Part shown: piece by piece, positions 8,181-17,027 of the stretch
Layout of the letters: each line of letters opens with the position of its first letter
Position numbering within the stretch: position 1 is the stretch's first letter
Origin: Lysobacter concretionis Ko07 = DSM 16239
Lineage (GTDB): Bacteria; Pseudomonadota; Gammaproteobacteria; Xanthomonadales; Xanthomonadaceae
Assembly: GCF_000768345.1 (NCBI RefSeq)
Contig: NZ_AVPS01000003.1
Span: 248,001 to 312,000 of the forward strand
Length of the DNA stretch: 64,000 nucleotides
Direction of reading: 5' to 3'
Notes under the pieces: model-generated
Database searches by the model: none
What the model saw: only the letters and a program-made list of their open reading frames with translations
What the model was told of the DNA's origin: nothing
Translations under genes and position numbers: made by a program

Positions 8181-8885
8181 ATGATCGAATTCGGACACCT
8201 GACGCACGTCGGCCTACGTCGCGAGCTCAATGAAGACAGCTATTACGGCGACAGCGAACTGGGCCTGTGGCTGGTCGCCGACGGCATGGGAGGACACGAA
8301 TACGGTGAGGTCGCCAGCGCGCTGGCAAGGGAAACCATCGTGCGCGAGATCCGCGACGGCACCCCGCTCACCCAGGCCATCCGGATTGCCGACGAGGAGA
8401 TCATCCGTACATCGCGGCAGCGGCGTGATGCGTTGCCAATGGGCACGACGGTGGTCGCCACCAGGATCACCGGCAACCGGTTTGAAGTCGCCTGGGTCGG
8501 CGACAGCCGGGTCTACCTGTGGCGCAACGGCCAACTGGTCCAGCTGTCAAAGGACCACAGCTATGTCCAGGAGCTGATCGCCAGCGGCACGATCACCCAG
8601 GAGCAGGCGCGCAGCCATCCGCATCGCAACGTGGTCACCCAGGCGTTGGGCGTGACCGATCCGCGCAACCTGAATGTCGCCACCCTGTCCGGCGAGGTGT
8701 TTCCCGGCATGCAGTTGCTGTTGTGCAGCGACGGCCTGACCGAGGAAGTCGACGACAGCGAGATCGCGCGGGTGCTCGGCCAGCAGGATTGCAGCGCCCA
8801 GGAGTGCGTGGACACGCTGGTGGCCGCGGCGCTCGACGGCGGCGGCTCGGACAACATCACCGCCGTACTCATCCGCAGTCACTAG
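8181..8885 (+). CDS. PP2C-family serine/threonine protein phosphatase
   Basis: This 234-residue stand-alone PP2C (Stp1/PrpC-like) is a metal-dependent phosphoprotein phosphatase of the cytoplasm. The metal-binding motifs are complete: NEDSYY (17-22), VADGMGGH (32-39), GTTVVA, WVGDSRVYLWRNG, LLCSDGLTEEV and GGGSDNITAVLI. It therefore should be active. No kinase gene is adjacent, so the partner Ser/Thr kinase, if any, is elsewhere. I choose ATG 8181 because it starts directly before the conserved IEFGHLTHVGLRRELNED. A TTG at 8166 would add five residues, and neither start has a strong Shine-Dalgarno. Its 3' end faces dnaQ. Confidence 0.9.
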   Translation: MIEFGHLTHVGLRRELNEDSYYGDSELGLWLVADGMGGHEYGEVASALARETIVREIRDGTPLTQAIRIADEEIIRTSRQRRDALPMGTTVVATRITGNRFEVAWVGDSRVYLWRNGQLVQLSKDHSYVQELIASGTITQEQARSHPHRNVVTQALGVTDPRNLNVATLSGEVFPGMQLLLCSDGLTEEVDDSEIARVLGQQDCSAQECVDTLVAAALDGGGSDNITAVLIRSH

Positions 8886-8939
8886 CCGCGACTCCGTTCC
8901 GGAGGGACACGCACCGCGTATGGCCCGAATCGCAACGGG

Positions 8940-9650
8940 TCATTCGTCCGTCACGTCATCCCACACTGCCTGGCCGGCCCGCTTGCGCAAGGTCGCCAGC
9001 CGCGCCTCGTGCGCAGCGAACTCGTCGGGCGCCACCTCCACCCGTGGCCGTGGACGGTGGGCATCGAGCTGGAACACAATAGCACCGGCGTCTGCCGGTC
9101 CCGGCTCGGCGGCATCGAAACCGATCTCTTCCTGCCCGGATGTCAATCCGATGTAGACCTCGGCCAGCAACTGGGCGTCCAACAGCGCGCCATGCAACTG
9201 GCGGTGCGCATTGTCCACCCCCAGCCGCCGGCACAGGGCATCCAGCGAATTGCGCTGGCCGGGGTAGCGACGACGGGCGAGCAACAGCGAGTCCTCGATC
9301 GTGCAGCGGTCCGCGAGGCTGCCGTGGTGCGCGCCCGCGAGGCGCAACTCGTTGTCCAGGAAGCCCACGTCGAACGCGGCGTTGTGGATCACCAGCTCGG
9401 CGCCGTCGATGAAGGCCAGGAACTCGTCGACCACCTCGGCAAACACCGGCTTGTCGGCGAGGAACTCGAGCGTCAGGCCGGTCACTTCCTGCGCGCCCGG
9501 CTCGAACACGCAGTCCGGCTTGAGATAGCGGTGGAAGGTACGGCCGGTCGGCCGCCGTTCGACGAACTCGACGCAGCCGATCTCGACCACGCGGTTGCCG
9601 CGCTCCCAGCTCAGGCCGGTGGTTTCGGTATCGAGGATGACCTGGCGCAC
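8940..9650 (-). CDS. dnaQ: DNA polymerase III epsilon subunit (3'-5' proofreading exonuclease)
   Basis: This 236-residue DEDDh exonuclease is the proofreading subunit of the polymerase III core. Exo I is LDTETTGL (Asp7, Glu9), Exo II is HNAAFDVGFLDNE, and Exo III is HGALLDAQLLAEVY with the catalytic His. The C-terminal tail beyond about residue 185 is the polymerase-alpha binding segment. The start is GTG at 9650: GAGG lies five bases upstream and the product begins MRQVILDTETTG as in other DnaQ proteins. It follows rnhA by 7 bp in the same direction. In E. coli the same two genes are divergent. Confidence 0.95.
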   Translation of the reverse strand: MRQVILDTETTGLSWERGNRVVEIGCVEFVERRPTGRTFHRYLKPDCVFEPGAQEVTGLTLEFLADKPVFAEVVDEFLAFIDGAELVIHNAAFDVGFLDNELRLAGAHHGSLADRCTIEDSLLLARRRYPGQRNSLDALCRRLGVDNAHRQLHGALLDAQLLAEVYIGLTSGQEEIGFDAAEPGPADAGAIVFQLDAHRPRPRVEVAPDEFAAHEARLATLRKRAGQAVWDDVTDE

Positions 9651-9657
9651 GGACACC

Positions 9658-10146
9658 TCAGCCCACCTGACCGCGCGAGCGTTGCTTGAAACGGGTCGCC
9701 TCGTCACGCGCCAGGTCGTCCACACGCTCGTTGTCGGGATCGCCCGAATGCCCCTTGACCCAACGCCAGTCGATCTGGTGGCTTTGCACGGCCAGGTTCA
9801 GCCGCTCCCAGAGATCGCGGTTCTTCACCGGGGCGCCGGCGGCGGTCTTCCAGCCACGACGCATCCAGTTGGCCATCCACTGGGTGATGCCCTGGCGGAC
9901 GTACTGGGAGTCGGTATGCAGCGTCACCACGCAGCTCTCGCTGAGGGCTTCCAGCGCGCAGATCGCCGCCATCAGCTCCATGCGGTTGTTGGTGGTGTCG
10001 GCCTCGCCGCCCACCAGTTCGCGCTCGCGCCCCTTGCAGCGCAGCAGTGCGGCCCAGCCGCCCGGCCCGGGATTGCCGAGGCAGGCGCCATCGGTGTGGA
10101 TGTCAACGATCTTCTTTGCGTCGGTGCCGCGAATGCTTTCAGTCAT
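9658..10146 (-). CDS. rnhA: Ribonuclease HI
   Basis: This 162-residue enzyme hydrolyses the RNA of RNA-DNA hybrids such as R-loops and primers. The catalytic acidic residues are all visible: Asp19 in [15 protein letters not shown], Glu in NNRMELMAA, Asp in LHTDSQYV and Asp in VDDLARDEA. The [10 protein letters not shown] loop supplies the His. It lies between the YafS-like methyltransferase (7 bp upstream) and dnaQ (7 bp downstream), so the three are very likely one transcript. Confidence 0.96.
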   Translation of the reverse strand: MTESIRGTDAKKIVDIHTDGACLGNPGPGGWAALLRCKGRERELVGGEADTTNNRMELMAAICALEALSESCVVTLHTDSQYVRQGITQWMANWMRRGWKTAAGAPVKNRDLWERLNLAVQSHQIDWRWVKGHSGDPDNERVDDLARDEATRFKQRSRGQVG

Positions 10147-10153
10147 CGCGGCA

Positions 10154-10870
10154 TTATCGCCGAGTGCGCTGCTGAAGGTCGCCTCCGCAGGCGCGCCGGA
10201 CCTCGTCCACCGGCCAGCGCCCGGCTTGCCAACGCAACTGGCGCAAGGGTGTAGGCGGGACCATCGCCGGCGCACGCTTGCTGACCGTGATCGCGATACT
10301 GGCGCGAAAGCGATCCATCACGGCGACGCCGGCCTCGCCCGGACTGGCGTGCCAATGCGGGCCCAGCCACTGCAGGCGGATCGAGCTGCCGGCAAACCCG
10401 GCGCGGCGCAGCATGCGCTGCCAGCGACCGGGACCGCGCGCATGCAGGCCACGACCGGCCCAGCGCGCGCGGTAGGGGCTCCATGGATTCAACGTCGCCA
10501 GCCACAACGTGCCGCCCGGCGTGAGCACGCGGGCGCATTCCTCGAGCAGCGCGGTCTGGTCACGGCCTTCGTCCAGTACGTGCTGGAGCAAAACCGCACC
10601 GAAGGTTTCACTCGCCAGCGGCAGCGGCAACCGGCAGCGCACCGAGCCGGCCAGTTCACGTCCCTCGTACCGCAACAACACACTGCGGCGACCTCCCGGA
10701 GGTGGCAACGCGGGCGACACGCCCAACCATGCCCAGGGCAGCGCGGGGCAGCCTGACAGCACCCGGGCAACCGCGGCGGCCTCGGTCGCGAGCACGCCTT
10801 GCCCTGCCGGACTGGCGAACCAGGCCAGGCCGGAGGCATCGGGTTGACGGTCGTGCGCAAACGCGGGCAT
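10154..10870 (-). CDS. SAM-dependent methyltransferase-like protein (YafS-like)
   Basis: This 238-residue class I methyltransferase-fold protein carries the post-motif region [24 protein letters not shown], typical of Methyltransf_11 members. The usual glycine-rich SAM motif I is degenerate. The N-terminal half has [14 protein letters not shown] where a GxGxG loop would be expected, so catalytic activity is uncertain. The position between gloB and rnhA matches E. coli yafS, and I base the name on that synteny. It is divergent from gloB across 131 bp. Confidence 0.7.
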   Translation of the reverse strand: MPAFAHDRQPDASGLAWFASPAGQGVLATEAAAVARVLSGCPALPWAWLGVSPALPPPGGRRSVLLRYEGRELAGSVRCRLPLPLASETFGAVLLQHVLDEGRDQTALLEECARVLTPGGTLWLATLNPWSPYRARWAGRGLHARGPGRWQRMLRRAGFAGSSIRLQWLGPHWHASPGEAGVAVMDRFRASIAITVSKRAPAMVPPTPLRQLRWQAGRWPVDEVRRACGGDLQQRTRR

Positions 10871-11001
10871 GGTCGCGAATTCTCGCCTTGGTGCTGCAGG
10901 CTCCCGATTTTGCGGCAAATCCAGCGGCAAGTCCCTGCGACAAGTCCGTCGACGGGCACCACCCTGCCGACATCCATCACCGATCTCGAGGAGCATGCAT
11001 C

Positions 11002-11778
11002 GTGCAGCTGCAAGCCCTGTCTGCGTTCGCCGACAACTACATCTGGTTGTTGCCCAATGACGAAAACACCGCTGTGGTGGTGGACCCGGGCGAAGCCGGC
11101 CCGGTCTTCGCCGCCGCCGATGCCGGTCTGTGGATCGGCGCAGTGTTGCTGACCCATCACCACCATGACCACATCGGCGGCGTGCCGGCACTGCTGGAGC
11201 GCTGGCCAGGCCTGCCGGTATTTGCACCCGACGACCCGCGCATTGCCGTGCCTGCGACGCCAGTGGGAGATGGCGACCGGCTCCGGGCCACGGGTTTCGA
11301 GTTCGAAGTGATCGCCGTTCCAGGCCATACCAGCAGCCACGTGGCCTATTACGGAGCCGGGATCGGCGACGGCGTGCTGTTCAGCGGGGATACCTTGTTC
11401 AGCCTGGGTTGCGGACGACTTTTCGAAGGTAGCCCGTTGCAGATGCACCAATCGTTGTCGCGCCTGGCCCGTTTGCCGGGTTCCACCAGCCTGTATTGCG
11501 GCCACGAATACACCCTGTCCAACGCCGCCTTCGCGCGCGTGGTCGAGCCCGAAAATGCGCCGCTGTTGCGCCGCACCCAGGAAGCCCAAGACATGCGTGA
11601 TGCCTCCCGACCCACCCTGCCCAGCACGCTGGCCAGCGAACTGGCAAGCAACCCGTTCCTGCGTTGCGACCAGCCGGCCGTGATCGCCGCCGTACAACGC
11701 CGCCTCGGTCGCGTCCCGACGGATGCGGTCGAGGTCTTCGCCGAATTGCGGCACTGGAAAGACGGATTCAGCGGATGA
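11002..11778 (+). CDS. gloB: Hydroxyacylglutathione hydrolase (glyoxalase II)
   Basis: GloB hydrolyses S-D-lactoylglutathione to lactate and glutathione in methylglyoxal detoxification. The 258-residue protein has the zinc motif THHHHDHIGG (51-60), GHTSSHVAYY, the FSGDTLFSLGCGRLFEG segment and CGHEYT, all diagnostic of glyoxalase II. The start is GTG at 11002. Upstream GAGGAG (8 bases) supports it, and the protein begins MQLQALSAFADNYIW as in other GloB sequences. Its TGA overlaps the next ATG in an ATGA junction, so it is translationally coupled to the transglycosylase. Confidence 0.95.
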   Translation: MQLQALSAFADNYIWLLPNDENTAVVVDPGEAGPVFAAADAGLWIGAVLLTHHHHDHIGGVPALLERWPGLPVFAPDDPRIAVPATPVGDGDRLRATGFEFEVIAVPGHTSSHVAYYGAGIGDGVLFSGDTLFSLGCGRLFEGSPLQMHQSLSRLARLPGSTSLYCGHEYTLSNAAFARVVEPENAPLLRRTQEAQDMRDASRPTLPSTLASELASNPFLRCDQPAVIAAVQRRLGRVPTDAVEVFAELRHWKDGFSG

Positions 11779-12779
11779 AGCGCCTCACGTTTAAACCGCG
11801 CCCCGCAAAGGCAGCCCTCGCCCAGGCGGTCGGGATACTGCTCGCAGTGGCGCTGGTCGCTCCCGCCGCCGCCGCAACGCCCGCCACCAGAACCTCCGAC
11901 GCCGCCCCGCCGGCCATCGTCACCACCACCTCACCTGCTTCGGCACCCGCCGCGGGCACAGCCCCCTCCCGCAGCGGACTGGAAATCTACCAGCAGTTCC
12001 AGCAAGGCCTGGCCGACCCGAGCTGCGGCACGGAGGTAAGCGCGCGCTGGAGCAAGCATTACGCCGCCGCGCCCAAGCGGCTCGCATCGCAGAATGAAGA
12101 CACGCTGCTGTTGTTCGGTTACGTACTGGACGCCGTGCGCGAAGCCCATCTGCCCAGCGAGTACGCGCTGATCCCGTTCGTGGAAAGCGGCTATCGACCG
12201 GAAGCACGCAGCCCGGCGGGCCCTGTCGGCATGTGGCAGATGATCGAACGTACCGCGCGCAACCACAAAGTCCCGATCCGCAAGGGGTACGACGGGCGCC
12301 TCTCGCCGGTCGACTCTACCCGCGCCGCGGTGCGTTACCTGAAGACCCTGCACGGGATGTTCGCCGGCGACTGGCGTCTGGCCGCGATGGCCTACAACGC
12401 CGGCGAATACCGGATCCTTTCCGCGCTGAAAAGCGGCGGCCAGGTCGCCCGGAACGCCAAGCCCGAAGCCCTTCCCAACGTGCCGGCCACCACCCACGCC
12501 TACGTGCGCAAGCTACACGCGCTGGCTTGCGTGCTGGGTGAGGCGGAGGATCGCGAGTCATGGGTCAAGGCCATGGACCGACCCGCTCCGCGCCTGCAGG
12601 CGGTGACGATCGGCGATGGCATCAATCGGCTGGCCGACTGGGCTGACCGCAACGGCCAGGATGCAGCCCGTCTTGGCCGTCTCAACCCGGGCTTCAGTGG
12701 CGGTCGGATCGCCAGCAGCGATGACGCGCCGGTGCACCTGCTGGCCCCGCCATCGATGACAATCAGCGGCGTCAATTAG
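11775..12779 (+). CDS. Lytic transglycosylase (MltD-like SLT domain, no LysM)
   Basis: This 334-residue exported enzyme is predicted to cleave peptidoglycan glycan strands to 1,6-anhydro-muropeptides. A signal peptide (residues 1 to about 35, ending VAPAAAA) precedes an Ala/Thr-rich linker and an SLT domain. The catalytic Glu is in LIPFVESGYRPEARSP, followed by PVGMWQM and MAYNAGEYRI. E. coli MltD is about 450 residues and ends in LysM repeats. Those repeats are absent here, so wall binding must differ. The gene overlaps gloB, the same partner mltD has in E. coli. Confidence 0.88.
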   Translation: MKRLTFKPRPAKAALAQAVGILLAVALVAPAAAATPATRTSDAAPPAIVTTTSPASAPAAGTAPSRSGLEIYQQFQQGLADPSCGTEVSARWSKHYAAAPKRLASQNEDTLLLFGYVLDAVREAHLPSEYALIPFVESGYRPEARSPAGPVGMWQMIERTARNHKVPIRKGYDGRLSPVDSTRAAVRYLKTLHGMFAGDWRLAAMAYNAGEYRILSALKSGGQVARNAKPEALPNVPATTHAYVRKLHALACVLGEAEDRESWVKAMDRPAPRLQAVTIGDGINRLADWADRNGQDAARLGRLNPGFSGGRIASSDDAPVHLLAPPSMTISGVN

Positions 12780-12794
12780 TTCGCGCGCGCCCGC

Positions 12795-12800
12795 TACAAT
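12795..12800 (+). promoter_or_regulatory. Likely -10 box of the fabI promoter
   Basis: TACAAT lies 52 bp before the fabI ATG. No good -35 is present at 16-18 bp spacing, so this is a weak to moderate call. Confidence 0.4.
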
Positions 12801-12851
12801 GAGTGATTGCCCGACCGTGCCGGTCGTGGCCCTGATCACTTAGGAGCAACC

Positions 12852-13646
12852 ATGGGTTTCCTGCAAGGCAAGCGTGCGCTGATCACGGGCATCGCCAGCG
12901 AGCGTTCGATCGCCAGCGGCATCGCCGAGGCGATGCACCGCGAGGGTGCGGAGCTGGCTTTCACCTACCTCAATGACAAACTGCGGCCGCGCGTGGAAAA
13001 AGCCGCGGCAGCCCTGGGCAGCGACATCGTGCTGCCGCTGGATGTCTCCAGCGACGAGCAGATCACGGCCTGCTTCGACCAGCTCGGCCAACGCTGGGAC
13101 GGTTTCGACATCCTCGTCCACGCGATCGCCTATGCGCCGCGTGAGGCGATCGAGGGCGAGTTCCTCGACGGCCTGACCCGCGAGAACTGGGCCATCGCCC
13201 ACGACATCTCGGCCTATTCCCTGGCCGCCATCGCCAAGGCGGCCAGGCCGCTGATGGCGGGGCGCAACGGTTCGATCCTGACCCTGAGCTACCTGGGCGC
13301 GGTGCGTGCGCTGCAGAACTACAACGTGATGGGAGTCGCCAAGGCCAGCCTGGAGGCGACGGTCCGCTACCTCGCACTGAACCTCGGCCCCGAAGGCACG
13401 CGCGTCAACGCGATTTCCGCCGGCCCGATCAAGACCCTGTCCGCCGCGGGCATCTCCAACTTCCGCAAGATGCTGGGCCAGTTCGAGCAGAATGCGCCGT
13501 TGCGGCGCACGGTCACGATCGAGGATGTCGGCAACACCGCCGCGTTCCTGTGTTCGGACCTGGCACTGGGCATCACCGGCGACGTGGTGTACGTCGATTC
13601 GGGCTACAACATCCTGGGCATGACCGGCATCGGCGACAAGGACTGA
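12852..13646 (+). CDS. fabI: Enoyl-[acyl-carrier-protein] reductase (NADH), FabI
   Basis: FabI catalyses the last step of each fatty-acid elongation cycle and is the triclosan target. The 264-residue SDR has the FabI-type cofactor loop [16 protein letters not shown] (10-25). The catalytic pair is Tyr157 and Lys164 in [13 protein letters not shown], with Tyr147 two turns earlier (LSYLGA), equivalent to Tyr146/Tyr156/Lys163 of E. coli. AGGAG lies six bases before the ATG. It is a monocistronic gene with its own -10-like box and a strong terminator. Confidence 0.97.
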   Translation: MGFLQGKRALITGIASERSIASGIAEAMHREGAELAFTYLNDKLRPRVEKAAAALGSDIVLPLDVSSDEQITACFDQLGQRWDGFDILVHAIAYAPREAIEGEFLDGLTRENWAIAHDISAYSLAAIAKAARPLMAGRNGSILTLSYLGAVRALQNYNVMGVAKASLEATVRYLALNLGPEGTRVNAISAGPIKTLSAAGISNFRKMLGQFEQNAPLRRTVTIEDVGNTAAFLCSDLALGITGDVVYVDSGYNILGMTGIGDKD

Positions 13647-13680
13647 CACGGGCACTGACGCAGACAGTCCCTGACCCACG

Positions 13681-13709
13681 AAAAAGCCCGGCTTCGCGCC
13701 GGGCTTTTT
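13681..13709. terminator. Bidirectional intrinsic terminator between fabI and ppiD
   Basis: AGCCCGGC (13685-13692), loop TTCGC, GCCGGGCT (13698-13705), with A-run before and T-run after, giving a 12-bp extended stem for both directions. Confidence 0.92.
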
Positions 13710-13757
13710 CATTTCCGCCGGCACCGGATCCGCACGGATCCGATACCAACGATCGAG

Positions 13758-15743
13758 TTACAGGTTCTGCTCGATGACCTTGATCTTCATGGTCTTGCGC
13801 AGCGTGGCCAGCAACGCCTGCACATCATCGATCCCGGCCGCCTGGGCCAATTGCTGCTGCAGCATCTGGCGCTGTTCGGGCGGGAAGCGGTCGATGTCGC
13901 CCGGCACCACCTTGTCGACGGTGAACAGCACGATCCGGCCATCGTCCAGCACGCGGTCACCCGCGACCGGCTTGCCGTCAGCCGACATGTGCGCGGCGAA
14001 GATCGCGTCCGATACGCCCGGCGCGATCAACGGCGCGCCGCGCGGCACGCCCGGCAACGTCTCCGGCGCCGGCAGCGATTCCTTCTCCGCCAATGCGGCC
14101 AGGGTTTCACCGCCCTTCACGCGCGCCAGCAACACCGCCGCGCGCTCGCTGGCGGCCTTCTGCAGGCGTTGGGCACGGATCGCGGCAACCACCTGATCGC
14201 TGACCTGACTCAACGGCTGCGCCTGTTCCGGCGTGTGGTCGACCACCCGGATCCAGACGTTGTGACCTGGCGAGATCTCGATCGGGTCGCTGACTGTCGC
14301 GTCCTGGATCAGCACCTCGGAAAACGCCGCACGCTTCAGCGCGGGGCTGGCGGCGATGCCTTCATTCGATTGCGCGTTGAACGGACCGAGCTTCTGCACG
14401 GTCAGGTTCGCCGCGGCCGCCGCCGGTGCCAGCGAGCCGGGGTTCTGCAGCACCGCATCGACCACGCGGCTGGACAGGTCGTTGAACACCCGCTCGCGAT
14501 CAGCCTCGGCCTGCTCCCGCACCAACGCATCGCGGACCTGCTCGAACGATTCCTGCTCGCCGGCCTTGATCTCGCGCAACTTGAGCACGTGCCAGCCAAA
14601 CTCGGTTTTCACCGGATCGCTGACCTGGCCCGGCTGCATGGCGAACAGCACGCTTTCCAGCGGCGCAGGCATCGTGTCCTTGCCGACCCAACCCAGATCG
14701 CCACCAGCGGCCTTCGAGCCGGTGTCATCGCTTTCGGCCTCTGCCAGGGCCGCGAAATCCGCCCCTTCGGCACGCGCCTTGACGGCCAGCCCACGCGCCT
14801 TCGCTTCGGCCGCTTCGCGGGTCGCTGCGTCCGCGTTTTCGTCCACTTCCACCAGGATGTGCGATGCCAGACGCTGCTCCTGATCGGCGAATTTCTCGCG
14901 CTCCTGGTCGTAACGCTGACGCAGGGTTTCCTCGTCCGCCGGCGGCGGGGCCGGCATGGTGTTCGCATCCAGCGAGATGTACTCGATGCTGACGCTCTCG
15001 GGGGCGCGGTAGTCGTCCAGATGGGCGTCATACCAGGCCTGGATATCAGCCTGGGCAACCGGCGCGCCTGTCCCGGCGTCCGCCAGGGACGGCAGGATCA
15101 TCAAGGTGACATCACGCTGCTCGCCCATCAGCTTGATCAATCGGTCCATTTCCGGCGCGGTGATGAAGTTGCTGCTGGCGATCGCATTCATCACCAACCC
15201 TTGCTCCAGACTCTCGCGCACCGCTCGGTCGAACTGGGACGGCGTCTGCGGAGGCACCTGGGATGCCAGTGCCAGCTGATAGCGCTGGGGATCGAACCGG
15301 CCATCGACATGGAACGCCGGGATCCGCTGGATCTCATCGCGCACCATGGCATCGCTGACCGCCACGCCCGCCGCTTCGGCGGCCATCGACTGCACCCGCT
15401 GGTCGATCAGCCCCTCAAGCACCGCGCGCTTGTTGGCGACATCCTCGAATGCGCGCGCGTCGAACGCATCGCCCTGCTCGGCGCGCTGCTGCTGGCGCAC
15501 CTGCTCGAAGCGGTTGCGGAACTCCTCGGTGCCGATTTCCTCATGCCGCCAGAACACGGACGCCGGCCAGAACGAGGGTGCGGAAGACCACCAGGTCGGC
15601 GGCGCCTTGATGGTCGCAACGGTGCTGCTGCTGCCCTGGACCATGTACTGCTCGAGTCCGAACAACGCAAAGGGAACGATCAGAATGCCGAGGATCGTCA
15701 TGGCGATCCAGCCGGTGGTCTTGTCTCGGAGTTTCTGCAGCAT
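13758..15743 (-). CDS. ppiD: Periplasmic folding chaperone / peptidyl-prolyl isomerase PpiD
   Basis: PpiD is an inner-membrane-anchored chaperone near the SecYEG exit that assists newly exported proteins. The 661-residue protein has one N-terminal transmembrane helix (about 11-31, GWIAMTILGILIVPFALFGL) and a large SurA-N-like chaperone region. A parvulin (PpiC) domain follows, around HILVEVDENADAATREAA through DLGWVGKDTMPAPLE and EFGWHVLKLREI. The order hupB then ppiD is conserved in gammaproteobacteria. Here four tRNA genes and a terminator lie between them, so ppiD probably has its own promoter. A TAAACT -10-like box is at 15779-15774. Confidence 0.94.
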   Translation of the reverse strand: MLQKLRDKTTGWIAMTILGILIVPFALFGLEQYMVQGSSSTVATIKAPPTWWSSAPSFWPASVFWRHEEIGTEEFRNRFEQVRQQQRAEQGDAFDARAFEDVANKRAVLEGLIDQRVQSMAAEAAGVAVSDAMVRDEIQRIPAFHVDGRFDPQRYQLALASQVPPQTPSQFDRAVRESLEQGLVMNAIASSNFITAPEMDRLIKLMGEQRDVTLMILPSLADAGTGAPVAQADIQAWYDAHLDDYRAPESVSIEYISLDANTMPAPPPADEETLRQRYDQEREKFADQEQRLASHILVEVDENADAATREAAEAKARGLAVKARAEGADFAALAEAESDDTGSKAAGGDLGWVGKDTMPAPLESVLFAMQPGQVSDPVKTEFGWHVLKLREIKAGEQESFEQVRDALVREQAEADRERVFNDLSSRVVDAVLQNPGSLAPAAAAANLTVQKLGPFNAQSNEGIAASPALKRAAFSEVLIQDATVSDPIEISPGHNVWIRVVDHTPEQAQPLSQVSDQVVAAIRAQRLQKAASERAAVLLARVKGGETLAALAEKESLPAPETLPGVPRGAPLIAPGVSDAIFAAHMSADGKPVAGDRVLDDGRIVLFTVDKVVPGDIDRFPPEQRQMLQQQLAQAAGIDDVQALLATLRKTMKIKVIEQNL

Positions 15744-15900
15744 GATCCAGTCGTGTCAGGTCGGAAGCCGGACAGTTTACCGTGGATGGGCCTCAGGGGT
15801 TCGGCACGTCCAGGGGCATGCGCGCCCCACACCCGGCGACAGGTGGGAACTGCATCCGGCAGCCGGATCAATGCGGTGGCGAAGCGCGCAGGCCATCAAC

Positions 15901-15928
15901 AAAAAAGGGCACCGTTTCCGGTGCCCTT
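15901..15928 (-). terminator. Intrinsic terminator after the tRNA-Val/tRNA-Asp array
   Basis: On the minus strand AAGGGCACCG, loop GAAA and CGGTGCCCTT (15928-15905) end in a six-T run. It lies 10 nt after the last tRNA-Asp and upstream of ppiD. Confidence 0.88.
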
Positions 15929-15938
15929 CGGGTGCAAC

Positions 15939-16015
15939 TGGCGGAGTGGACGGGACTCGAACCCGCGACCTCCGGCGTGACAGGCCAGCATTCTAACCAA
16001 CTGAACTACCACTCC
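15939..16015 (-). tRNA. tRNA-Asp(GTC), distal copy
   Basis: 77 nt. The anticodon loop CTGTCAC carries GTC. The acceptor is GGAGTGG/CCACTCC with discriminator G and encoded CCA. It is identical to the two upstream copies and is the last gene before the terminator. Confidence 0.97.
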
Positions 16016-16121
16016 GCGTCTTGAACATCTTTCCAGCGGGACGGATGGCTCCGGTGCATCCGGGAAGCAACCGCCTCACTCAAAGCAAACCCCTCGATCA
16101 CTCGGGGGGCTTGGGTGCAAC

Positions 16122-16198
16122 TGGCGGAGTGGACGGGACTCGAACCCGCGACCTCCGGCGTGACAGGCCAGCATTCTAACCAACTGAACTACCACTCC
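16122..16198 (-). tRNA. tRNA-Asp(GTC), middle copy
   Basis: 77 nt, identical to its neighbours, with anticodon GTC and encoded CCA. It is embedded in the 183-bp tandem unit. Confidence 0.97.
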
Positions 16199-16304
16199 GC
16201 GTCTTGAACATCTTTCCAGCGGGACGGATGGCTCCGGTGCATCCGGGAAGCAACCGCCTCACTCAAAGCAAACCCCTCGATCACTCGGGGGGCTTGGGTG
16301 CAAC

Positions 16305-16381
16305 TGGCGGAGTGGACGGGACTCGAACCCGCGACCTCCGGCGTGACAGGCCAGCATTCTAACCAACTGAACTACCACTCC
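16305..16381 (-). tRNA. tRNA-Asp(GTC), proximal copy
   Basis: 77 nt, anticodon GTC, encoded CCA. It is the first of the three copies in transcription order, 27 nt behind tRNA-Val. Confidence 0.97.
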
Positions 16382-16408
16382 GCACTTGAACGCTTTCTAC
16401 CCGGTGCT

Positions 16409-16483
16409 TGGTGGGTGCTGAGGGTTTCGAACCCCCGACCCTCTCCGTGTAAAGGAGACGCTCTACCACTGAGCTAAGCACCC
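16409..16483 (-). tRNA. tRNA-Val(TAC)
   Basis: 75 nt. The anticodon loop TTTACAC carries TAC. The acceptor is GGGTGCT/AGCACCC with discriminator A and encoded CCA. It starts 47 bp after the hupB stop with no clear promoter between, so it is probably transcribed from the hupB promoter together with the Asp copies. Confidence 0.96.
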
Positions 16484-16530
16484 TGTACTACAGACCCGAT
16501 GCCAACAGCAGGCACCGGCGGGCCAGCCAC

Positions 16531-16803
16531 TTAGTTTACAGCGTCCTTCAGGGCTTTGCCAGCCTTGAACGCCGGATTTTTCGATGCCTTGATCTTGATG
16601 GCCTCGCCGGTCTTCGGATTGCGGCCCTGACGGGCAGCACGCTTGCGAACCTCGAAGGTGCCGAAGCCGACCAGCGTGATCGTTTCGCCCTTCTTCAACG
16701 TCTTGGTGATGACGCTGATCACGGCATCCACGGCACTGGCGGCATCGGTCTTGGACAGCTCTGCAGCCTCGGCGACAGCAGCAACAAAATCACCCTTGTT
16801 CAT
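16531..16803 (-). CDS. hupB: DNA-binding protein HU (beta-type)
   Basis: HU is a small histone-like dimer that bends and compacts DNA. The 90-residue protein starts [21 protein letters not shown] and carries the beta-arm signature [21 protein letters not shown] (about 47-67) followed by the [19 protein letters not shown] tail. The position downstream of lon identifies the HupB-type paralogue. A strong promoter (TTGCGC-17-TATAAC) lies in the lon-hupB gap and leaves a leader of about 125 nt. Confidence 0.96.
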   Translation of the reverse strand: MNKGDFVAAVAEAAELSKTDAASAVDAVISVITKTLKKGETITLVGFGTFEVRKRAARQGRNPKTGEAIKIKASKNPAFKAGKALKDAVN

Positions 16804-16934
16804 TCGTTTGGACTCCCTGAGCGGATTTGACCGCGATGTTCTTGAAATCGGAATGTCACCGCCAGCAGCGGCCCTCCGATCGACCTTGCCGCATCGCAGT
16901 CCCCGGCGGGGTTTGTGCGACACGGTTGCCCGTC

Positions 16935-16963
16935 GTTATACCAGCGGGATTTTGGACGCGCAA
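16935..16963 (-). promoter_or_regulatory. Sigma-70 promoter of hupB (and probably the tRNA-Val/Asp array)
   Basis: On the minus strand TTGCGC (16963-16958), a 17-bp spacer and TATAAC (16940-16935). It lies in the gap after lon and drives transcription towards hupB. Confidence 0.65.
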
Positions 16964-17027
16964 GGCGGAAACCCAGCAATGACGCGGGTTTCAGCCGATT
17001 CTGCGAATTTCGCGTCAACAGGCGCAA

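Larger units (their letters stand above)
15930..16383 (-). repeat. Tandem repeat of tRNA-Asp plus spacer, 183-bp unit
   Basis: Three identical tRNA-Asp genes are spaced exactly 183 bp apart. The two 106-bp spacers between them are identical base for base as far as I can read. Flanking sequence diverges a few bases outside the first and third copies. This is the signature of recent unequal crossing-over or gene conversion. Confidence 0.95.

Noticed and set aside
13851-15980. A 709-codon plus-strand open frame opposite ppiD
   Set aside because: Shadow of ppiD; the translation shows no domain and runs into the tRNA-Asp terminator region.
15939-16381. Three regularly spaced repeats as a CRISPR array
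   Set aside because: The repeats are 77-nt tRNA-Asp genes and the spacers are identical to each other, unlike CRISPR spacers. No cas genes are present.
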